A DNA stretch of 64,000 nt. Source: Anaerosolibacter carboniphilus. Its GTDB lineage: Bacteria > Bacillota > Clostridia > Peptostreptococcales > Thermotaleaceae. Positions 58,152-64,000 of this stretch are shown here, one piece after another. Under the pieces are notes generated by a model. That model ran no database searches and had not been told where the DNA came from. It worked only from the letters and a program-made list of their open reading frames with translations. The DNA lies in assembly GCF_014205875.1 (NCBI RefSeq), contig NZ_JACHEN010000009.1:98772-162771 (forward strand). Direction: 5' to 3'. Position 1 is the first letter of the stretch, and every line of letters begins with the position of its first letter. A program made the position numbers and the translations under genes.

Positions 58152-59810
58152 ATGCGGCTAAATGGTGCACAAACATTGATAAAACTATTGGAGGATCAAG
58201 GTGTTGAAGTGATTTTTGGATATCCTGGCGGCACAGTTCTGGAGATATATGATGCGTTGCTCAACAGTTCGATCAAACATATTCTTGTACGACATGAGCA
58301 AGGGGCAGCCCACGCTGCCAGTGGATACGCTCGTGCAACAGGAGGTGTTGGCGTATGCTTGGCTACCTCTGGTCCTGGTGCAACCAACTTGGTCACTGGT
58401 ATCGCCACAGCCTATATGGATTCTATCCCCATCGTTTTTTTTACAGGGCAAGTCCCACAAGCCATGGTGGGCACCGATGCCTTTCAAGAGGTAGATATTA
58501 CTGGTATTACCCACCCAATCACCAAACACAACTATTTGGTGCAGGATATTAAAGATTTACCTCGCATTGTAGCAGAGGCCTTTTACATTTCGAAAACAGG
58601 TCGACCAGGTCCTGTACTGATAGATATTCCTCGAAATGTTTCTATGGATATCACCGAATTCAAGCATTGTCCATCTGTAGATATTCGAGGCTATAAACCA
58701 ACAACCAAAGGGCACCCAGCTATGATTAAAAAAGCAGTCCATGCAATTCAAGAATCAAAAAATCTAGTCATTTGCACTGGTGGTGGTGTTATCCATGGCA
58801 ATGCATCCGATGAGGTAGAGCAAATAGCACATATGACCAAAGGGAAGGTCGTCTCCACATTAATGGGTTTAGGATCATATCCTGCTAGGAGCAAAGAATT
58901 TTTTGGAATGCTTGGAACCTATGGCAGTCAATCGGCCAACGAAGCTGTTCAACAATGTGATTGTCTTCTAGCCCTAGGGATGCGGTTTGATGATCGTGTG
59001 GTGGGTAATCCAGATAAATTTGCACCAAATGCTACAATCATCCATATCGATATTGATCCTGCTGAAATTGGAAAAAATATAAGGGCTGACATACCTATTG
59101 TAGGCGACATAAAAAACATCCTGGTTGATATGCTGAAGCTTTTGGACAAAAATCTAATTTCAAATAAATCTATTGCGACTATCTCACCAGAGAAAATGTC
59201 TGTACCTTTAAAAACGGGCCTCAATGTACCTTGGATTCTTAGTCAACTATCCAAAATGGCTCCTGAAGATATTTTGATTACCACAGACGTAGGTCAACAC
59301 CAAATGTGGACGGCTACTCACTATGCTTTTAATAAACCCCGTTCCTTTATTTCATCAGGTGGACTCGGAACAATGGGATATGGTATTCCAGCCGCCCTTG
59401 GAGTACAAATTGCAAAACCTGATCATTTGGTTGTTGCCATCACAGGTGATGGAAGTTTTCAGATGGGCATGACAGAAATCGGCGCCATTGCTGAACTAGG
59501 GTTACCTATTAAAATATTGATATTTAATAACCAAACCTTGGGAATGGTACGCCAACTTCAGCATTATTACTCGGGTCAGCGCTATACTGGCGTACATTTT
59601 GAAAATAAGATAGATTTCGTTATGCTGGCAAAAGCCTTTGGTGCTGAAGGATATCGCATCGATGATCCTTTGGAAGCCTCTAAAATTATGGAAAAAGCCT
59701 TGCATAATGGAAAGTTTACAATCATAGAATGCCCTATTGATGCCGAAAACCTAGTTCTTCCTATCGTTCTTGCAGGAAAAGGCCTCGAAGAAATGACTAA
59801 AAATATATAA
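58152..59810 (+). CDS. ilvB: Acetolactate synthase large (catalytic) subunit
   Basis: A thiamine diphosphate enzyme making acetolactate or acetohydroxybutyrate for Val, Leu and Ile. The 552 residues show GYPGGTVLEIYDALL, RHEQGAAHAASGYARATG with the catalytic Glu, GTDAFQEVDITGITHPITKHN, GGLGTMGYGIPAALG, and GDGSFQM to NNQTLGM (the ThDP motif). The ATG at 58152 is chosen over one 13 codons upstream because AAAGGTGG precedes it and MRLNGAQTL is the family start. Confidence 0.95.
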   Translation: MRLNGAQTLIKLLEDQGVEVIFGYPGGTVLEIYDALLNSSIKHILVRHEQGAAHAASGYARATGGVGVCLATSGPGATNLVTGIATAYMDSIPIVFFTGQVPQAMVGTDAFQEVDITGITHPITKHNYLVQDIKDLPRIVAEAFYISKTGRPGPVLIDIPRNVSMDITEFKHCPSVDIRGYKPTTKGHPAMIKKAVHAIQESKNLVICTGGGVIHGNASDEVEQIAHMTKGKVVSTLMGLGSYPARSKEFFGMLGTYGSQSANEAVQQCDCLLALGMRFDDRVVGNPDKFAPNATIIHIDIDPAEIGKNIRADIPIVGDIKNILVDMLKLLDKNLISNKSIATISPEKMSVPLKTGLNVPWILSQLSKMAPEDILITTDVGQHQMWTATHYAFNKPRSFISSGGLGTMGYGIPAALGVQIAKPDHLVVAITGDGSFQMGMTEIGAIAELGLPIKILIFNNQTLGMVRQLQHYYSGQRYTGVHFENKIDFVMLAKAFGAEGYRIDDPLEASKIMEKALHNGKFTIIECPIDAENLVLPIVLAGKGLEEMTKNI

Positions 59811-59811
59811 A

Positions 59812-59855
59812 AAGAGAATGTGCCCTAACCAATATTGGCTTTGGCACATTCTCTT
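59812..59855. terminator. Bidirectional terminator after ilvB
   Basis: A perfect 13-bp stem (59812-59824 with 59843-59855), flanked by A-rich and T-rich sequence, between convergent genes. Confidence 0.85.
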
Positions 59856-59904
59856 CATTTTGATCCTAAACTTCTTTATTCATATATCGTCTATTAAACG
59901 ATTT

Positions 59905-60753
59905 TTAAGTTCTTATACATAGGGGCATTATATACTTCGTTTGTACTTTGAAATCACCTTTGACAAATAAAGTTGAATCTTCCAACTTATATTTCATCGT
60001 CTTATAGGGAATTTCTAGCCAGTCCGGATTGAATCCAAATTTAATCATCTCTACGCCTGGAAAATGAAGATTCGGCAAAAGCTCCTCATACCTTATACGC
60101 TTCGTAGCAACTAAATCATAAATTACAAGGGTATTCCCTTGCTGCCTCGCAATCATCATGGCCTCAAGCTGTGGAATATCATAAATATCCTTGTGAAATT
60201 CGTATAGAAGGTGAAACCAATTGATTCCATATGGATTTGTGCAATCAAAAACCTTTGAAAACTGATTTCGTTCTTTTAGATACTGCTCAACCTTAGGATC
60301 AGCTATATCCAATCTTATCATTTCCTCATCATCTTTTAGATTGCATGATATATAAGGTTGCTGATCATCTACAGGTACAAACCCAAATTTAGGATAGAAC
60401 GTCAGGACGCTGTCATTGGCTATGAGAAAGCTTGGTGTATTCGGATAAAGGTCCATGATATGCTCTATTATCTTCTTAGCTACCCCCTTTCCTCTATATT
60501 CTTCTCTTGTAGCTACTGCACCAAACTGCAAATAATCATGAGGCAAGTTATTTATACGCAACTTCATTTTGGAAACTGAGACATTGGCAATCATGATCCC
60601 ATTCTCAATCATTGAATAGCATTCATAACTATCATCCCAGATGTTTCGATCATACCATTTATCAAAACTAAAACCAAAGACATGCATCATCAATTCATTG
60701 TATTGATTCTTAAAATCCTTAGTAGCCGTGAATCCATTTGTCATTGTTATCAT
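59905..60753 (-). CDS. GNAT family acetyltransferase
   Basis: A 282-residue protein. Residues about 10-140 hold the GNAT domain: GAVATREEYRGKGVAKKIIEHI is the acetyl-CoA loop, followed by FLIANDSVLTFYPKFGF. The C-terminal half (about 145-282) is an accessory domain with no clear motif, as in two-domain GNAT proteins. AAGGAGAAACAG precedes the ATG. The substrate cannot be inferred. It is followed on the same strand, in the direction away from it, only by the ilvB terminator. Confidence 0.78.
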   Translation of the reverse strand: MITMTNGFTATKDFKNQYNELMMHVFGFSFDKWYDRNIWDDSYECYSMIENGIMIANVSVSKMKLRINNLPHDYLQFGAVATREEYRGKGVAKKIIEHIMDLYPNTPSFLIANDSVLTFYPKFGFVPVDDQQPYISCNLKDDEEMIRLDIADPKVEQYLKERNQFSKVFDCTNPYGINWFHLLYEFHKDIYDIPQLEAMMIARQQGNTLVIYDLVATKRIRYEELLPNLHFPGVEMIKFGFNPDWLEIPYKTMKYKLEDSTLFVKGDFKVQTKYIMPLCIRT

Positions 60754-60778
60754 TCTGTTTCTCCTTTTCTATGCCTCA

Positions 60779-61279
60779 TTAACGAATATCCAACATAATA
60801 ATATCTTTTTCTTTCAACGCCGTTTTTGTCTTGACCTTATTTCCGTTTATCTTGATAAAACCTTCATTAATTAGCTTTGTAATTTCTGCCCTTGTAATAT
60901 CCTGTATTCTTGAAGATAAAAATTTATCTACTCTCACTTTTTGTTCCAATATATTTATATAGATTTCAACCTCATAAATACCTTCTTCGATAAGGTTTGC
61001 GATACTAAGCTCATCATACCTCATTTCTCCAAGTTCAAGCTTCACGCCATCATTCTTCAATCCAGCTATTGCTTTAAAGATATCTATTCTCTTATTCCAT
61101 GTATGTCCCTTGGGGCATTTAAAGATGGCAAAATGAAATATATTTTTACCATTTGCATTTTGCCTTCTCTTCAATGAATCAACGAACTCTACTTGCTTAC
61201 CACAATTATGACAATATCTTTCTGCTCGATCTATTTCACCATTATATATGTTCCAAGTTAAACTTAATTTTCTCTCCAT
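60779..61279 (-). CDS. Zinc-ribbon protein with C-terminal S4 RNA-binding domain
   Basis: A 166-residue protein. Residues about 20-80 carry CHNCG and, about 37 residues later, CPKGH, a possible zinc-binding pair. Residues about 115-166 form an S4 domain (VRVDKFLSSRIQDITRAEITKLINEGFIKING), the RNA-binding fold of pseudouridine synthases and ribosomal protein S4. The ATG at 61279 has GGAGGTAAGG upstream; an in-frame ATG at 61366 also has an AAGGAG site and would add 29 residues, so the start is not settled. No catalytic domain is visible; RNA binding is likely. Confidence 0.7.
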   Translation of the reverse strand: MERKLSLTWNIYNGEIDRAERYCHNCGKQVEFVDSLKRRQNANGKNIFHFAIFKCPKGHTWNKRIDIFKAIAGLKNDGVKLELGEMRYDELSIANLIEEGIYEVEIYINILEQKVRVDKFLSSRIQDITRAEITKLINEGFIKINGNKVKTKTALKEKDIIMLDIR

Positions 61280-61382
61280 ATTCCTTACCTCCAATTTTAT
61301 TTGTTTTACGGTAAGGAATATAAAAATACATTCTTGATCTACTTTTCTCGATAATGTATCAATCATAAACTACTCCTTCCGT

Positions 61383-61421
61383 CTATTGATTTAGATCCAT
61401 TACCTTAATAACAGGTGTCAT
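61383..61421 (-). CDS. Possible 12-codon leader peptide or gene remnant
   Basis: ATG at 61421 has GGGAGGTGA at ideal spacing and opens a frame of 12 codons (MTPVIKVMDLNQ) ending 16 bases before the alternative start of the S4 gene. It could be a leader peptide, or the decayed start of an ABC-type ATPase gene, whose first residues often look like this. Neither is proven. Confidence 0.3.
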   Translation of the reverse strand: MTPVIKVMDLNQ

Positions 61422-61439
61422 ATAATCACCTCCCATATT

Positions 61440-62066
61440 TTTTGAGGCTTGCTATGCCCTATAGGCAAATTAGAAGTTTTTAATTCCAGAGCTATATTTA
61501 AATTTTCTACAAAATAAAAAGACCATAAGAAGATATATTCTTCTTACAGCCTAAAATAAAGTCGATGATTCACATAACTGAATAAAGTCATAGTTATATA
61601 CAAGTAAAGAAATGTACCCTCAAAAACAGAATACTCCATTTACTCCATATAAAATCTAATCAATTTTCAATCATTTACTCTAGTGAAGTAAGTTACCTTC
61701 TTAATTGCCAATTCATAAAAGAGCACAACAAACAAGCTTAGCCTAAGCTAAGTACAAAAAGTCTCTTTCTGAAAATAGATATTAATTTCATTAAAATTAA
61801 TATTAGCAATTAACTGGTGTCATTACTTACTTCTCTCCTCTAGATTATGAATTCAATAATATTCTACATAAAAAATCCTATATTGTAAATATGTCATTTA
61901 CAAATGTTAGAAATATACCCAATTTATACATTCCAGTTCTTATTGCTTTTATGATACATATTTTGTTTATCTTCCTACGTTTTATTTATTATTATATATC
62001 CTAGTCTGGTCCAACTTCTAAAAAAACACTTCTAAGAATTACCTTTTATTTTTTCTTCAAAATCTA
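61440..62066. other. A+T-rich intergenic stretch without a recognisable gene
   Basis: No open frame with a ribosome binding site was found on either strand. Two short A+T palindromes are visible (TAAGAAGA with TCTTCTTA near 61530; ATATTAATTT with AAATTAATAT near 61785). It may be decayed sequence. Confidence 0.5.
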
Positions 62067-62095
62067 TTGACATCGCGGCAAATAGTTGTTAAAAT
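62067..62095 (+). promoter_or_regulatory. SigA promoter of the Ile T-box transcript
   Basis: Perfect TTGACA, a 17-base spacer and TAAAAT, about 37 bases before Stem I. Confidence 0.8.
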
Positions 62096-62129
62096 ATTAA
62101 AAATTAACTGAATATTCTGAACGCATTGA

Positions 62130-62387
62130 TGGAGAAAATATTTTATTTCTACAGTTTCAGAGAGTCGGTGGTCGCTGAAAACCGATACTGTCATAAAATA
62201 TAAATCACTCCGGAGCAGTATCTTCGAAATTTGACAGAGTAGTTGATACCGATTGGCCTCGATAAAGGCTCAGGTTCATTTGAACAAAAAGAGGTTTCTC
62301 CCCTTTTTCATATGGAGAAACAATTAAGGTGGTACCGCGAGTTACGATTCGTCCTTAAGATAATATTTTAAGGACGGATTTTTTTAT
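62130..62387 (+). ncRNA. T-box leader (Ile, AUC) upstream of a small unknown gene
   Basis: The Stem I base GGAG pairs with CUCC; AUC precedes A-CUCC, giving an Ile specifier. GAGAGTCGGTGG, CGGAGCAG and the T-box sequence AAGGTGGTACCGCG (62326-62339) are present. The terminator (CGTCCTTAA with TTAAGGACG, 62350-62375) ends in T7. Confidence 0.9.
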
Positions 62388-62431
62388 TCAAAACAATTCA
62401 TTTGAACAAACAAATTAAAGGAGGAGTAATT

Positions 62432-62635
62432 ATGTACAATGTAGCAGTAAACTTATTAAACGCAACGAAGGATCATTCATCTATCACGATTTCAGATGAT
62501 AAAAAAACACTGAATATATCAGAAATTCAAGAAAAAGAAATGACTGCAATGAATTTCTGGGGCCAGGGAGCTTATACTGACGATCTAAATTTCTTTCAAT
62601 CTGACTTTTATGCATTTTTAAAAATTGCGAAATAA
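62432..62635 (+). CDS. 67-residue protein of unknown function under an Ile T-box
   Basis: The ATG at 62432 has AAAGGAGGAG at ideal distance; the frame continues upstream without a site. The protein begins MYNVAVNLLNATKDHSSI and ends FYAFLKIAK; it has no membrane segment, signal peptide, Cys or recognised motif, and is not rich in Ile. A large hairpin follows. It is not a transporter, synthetase or pathway enzyme, which are the usual T-box targets. It may be a regulator, a peptide precursor, or an insertion in front of a lost target gene. Confidence 0.65.
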   Translation: MYNVAVNLLNATKDHSSITISDDKKTLNISEIQEKEMTAMNFWGQGAYTDDLNFFQSDFYAFLKIAK

Positions 62636-62658
62636 TGTATTTTGTATTCTTCTTAGAT

Positions 62659-62710
62659 AGGTGGTTATCTATGAAAGATTTCATGTAAGAATCTTCATAT
62701 ATAACCACCT
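62659..62710 (+). terminator. Large stem-loop after the small gene
   Basis: A 10-bp outer stem (62659-62668 with 62701-62710) plus an inner ATGAA/TTCAT helix. The following T-run is weak, so it is a likely but imperfect terminator. Confidence 0.55.
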
Positions 62711-62820
62711 GATTTCTTCTTAAAGATTTTTTGCCGTTATTTCTGATTTGTTGTTCAAAGGCTAGCATCACGTTATCTCCTACGAAGTATTGCTTTTTCT
62801 TTTGTAATATACAAAATATT

Positions 62821-62849
62821 TTGACACCTCTCCTTGGCTAGCTTATACT
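62821..62849 (+). promoter_or_regulatory. SigA promoter of the hydroxyacid dehydrogenase gene
   Basis: Perfect TTGACA, a 17-base spacer and TATACT, 34 bases before the start codon. Confidence 0.88.
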
Positions 62850-62883
62850 AGTAATTGTAAATATATAACATAAGGAGGTAGTC

Positions 62884-63843
62884 ATGAAAAATGCAGTTTT
62901 TCTTAACGCAGCAAAACTAAACTTTGATAACAAGCTTAGTTTTTTGCCTTTAATAGACCTCACTGCTTTTACTATGTATGATGAAAGCATCGATGCTGAA
63001 ATTTTAGAAAGAGTTAAAGGCCAGCATATTGTCATCACCAAGGAATTACCCCTCGGAAGAGATATTATTCATCAATTCCCTTCTTCTGTTAAACTTATTT
63101 GTGAAGCTGGAACGGGTTATAACAATATTGACATTGCCGCCGCAAGAGAAAGAAACATTGCCGTCTGCAATGTTCCTGGTTATAGCACCGAAGCAGTGGC
63201 TCAACTAGCCATTACTTTTATTTTGACCTTGAGTTCCTCATTAATGCAACAACAAATCATGATCAAACAGCATAACTATGATAACTTTACCAAGCATCTT
63301 CAGTTACCTCATTTCGAAGTTCAAAGCAAAACCCTTGGCGTAATTGGCGCAGGCACAATCGGACAGCAAGTAATAAAAGTCGCTCGAGCTTTAGGTATGA
63401 ACATCCTTGTCTATAATAGGACACCTAAACAATGGAATGACGAACATATTCAATCGGTTTCCCTCGATGAATTACTTCGTGATAGTGATTTTGTCACCAT
63501 CCATTGTCCTCTAACTAAAGATACAAAACATCTTATTGATAAAGAAAAGTTACAGATGATGAAGACCTCCGCATTTATCATAAATACTTCTAGAGGGCCT
63601 ATTATCAAAGAGACGGATTTAATTGAAGCCCTACAAAATGAAATGATAGCAGGTGCAGGGCTTGATGTTCAAGATCCTGAACCTCCCGAGCTTCATAATC
63701 CTTTATTTTCAATGAGAAATGTCATTCTTACACCACATATTGGATGGAAATGTTTCGAATCAAGACAAAGGCTTATTGATCTCTTAGCTCATAATATTGA
63801 TTCCTTTATTCAAAGAAAACCTATTCACATCGTAAATGGATAA
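62884..63843 (+). CDS. D-2-hydroxyacid dehydrogenase family protein
   Basis: A 319-residue NAD-dependent oxidoreductase of the glycerate/phosphoglycerate/hydroxyisocaproate dehydrogenase superfamily. LGVIGAGTIGQQVIKVARALG (near residue 151) is the NAD site; the catalytic trio is Arg in INTSRGPI, Glu in DVQDPEPPE and His in LTPHIGW. EAGTGYNNID near residue 75 is typical. It is close in size to D-glycerate dehydrogenase. AAGGAGGTAGTC precedes the ATG. The substrate is undetermined; there is no C-terminal ACT domain, so it is not a full-length SerA. Confidence 0.88.
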   Translation: MKNAVFLNAAKLNFDNKLSFLPLIDLTAFTMYDESIDAEILERVKGQHIVITKELPLGRDIIHQFPSSVKLICEAGTGYNNIDIAAARERNIAVCNVPGYSTEAVAQLAITFILTLSSSLMQQQIMIKQHNYDNFTKHLQLPHFEVQSKTLGVIGAGTIGQQVIKVARALGMNILVYNRTPKQWNDEHIQSVSLDELLRDSDFVTIHCPLTKDTKHLIDKEKLQMMKTSAFIINTSRGPIIKETDLIEALQNEMIAGAGLDVQDPEPPELHNPLFSMRNVILTPHIGWKCFESRQRLIDLLAHNIDSFIQRKPIHIVNG

Positions 63844-63908
63844 TCTTGATTTCGCAGATTGATAACTCTCTGATCCTATTTTATCGTGCATAAAAACCGT
63901 ATTGGTTA

Positions 63909-63933
63909 TGAACTGCCCCCTGTCAAGTAGACA
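63909..63933. mobile_element. Probable terminal inverted repeat of an IS3-family element, cut by the window edge
   Basis: The sequence begins TGAACTGCCCCCTG and ends GTAGACA, fitting the pattern of IS3-family ends (TG...CCCC...GTAGACA). A hairpin (TAGCGTCAATC with GATTGGCGCTA) follows. The transposase would lie beyond position 64000, so the call rests on the end only. Confidence 0.4.
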
Positions 63934-64000
63934 GTGGAAATAATTAAAAATGTGTAGCGTCAATCCATTGATTGGCGCTATATTTATGCAACTAGCTTTG

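Noticed and set aside
62484..62771. 95-residue minus-strand frame over the small gene
   Set aside because: It runs antisense to a gene with a far better ribosome binding site and T-box control, and has no recognisable motif.

Overview
The window looks like a chromosome segment of an endospore-forming, low-GC Firmicute of the class Clostridia (an Alkaliphilus-like organism would fit, but the sequence alone does not prove a genus). The reasons are strong AGGAGG-type ribosome binding sites, T-box leaders, a glycine riboswitch, spore-type promoter motifs, BclA/BclB-type collagen-like proteins, and sugar genes resembling the Bacillus sps (spore coat polysaccharide) set. No tRNA, rRNA, CRISPR array or complete mobile element was seen.

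Region 1 (about 1-32.5 kb) reads as a spore-surface glycoprotein island. From the left it holds: a cut-off FG-GAP-like gene; two paralogous glycosyltransferases with a DADLCFF motif; a DNRLRE-domain protein; a three-gene minus-strand cluster (SVDTV-repeat protein, GT2-TPR glycosyltransferase, DNRLRE-TPR protein); a plus-strand dTDP-rhamnose operon (rmlA-rmlD-rmlB-rmlC) followed by a two-domain GT2 and a sialyltransferase-like gene; and a convergent minus-strand nonulosonic acid operon (dehydratase, epimerase, aminotransferase, a fused NeuB-cytidylyltransferase, GNAT, PseI/NeuB, PseG). After that a module is repeated three times: a collagen-like protein with an N-terminal DNRLRE domain and G-A-T triplets, followed by its own GT2 glycosyltransferase. 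The three collagen proteins differ mainly at the C-terminus: a seven-repeat YVTN beta-propeller, a BclA-type head, and a BclB-type head. The simplest reading is that the sugar operons make activated rhamnose and a pseudaminic/legionaminic-type acid, and the glycosyltransferases place these on Thr-rich collagen stalks on the spore surface. Promoter motifs suggest that several structural genes use a SigK-type promoter and the paired glycosyltransferases an earlier SigE-type promoter.

Region 2 (about 32.9-47 kb) is mixed: a TtcA-like tRNA thiolase, a DEAD-box helicase, a small kinase-fold protein, a heterodimeric ABC exporter, a LarA-family racemase and a malic enzyme. A sigma-54 activator sits upstream of the last two, with a clear -24/-12 promoter in front of the malic enzyme. 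A small unknown gene and a DUF1846 gene follow.

Region 3 (about 47-64 kb) is amino-acid metabolism under RNA control. It contains leuACDB behind a Leu T-box (CUC), an ACT/DUF711 pair behind a glycine riboswitch, hom plus aspartate kinase, and ilvNB behind a Val T-box (GUC). Two accessory genes follow, then an Ile T-box (AUC) in front of a 67-residue protein of unknown function, and a D-2-hydroxyacid dehydrogenase with a near-consensus SigA promoter. The right edge carries what looks like the terminal repeat of an IS3-family element.
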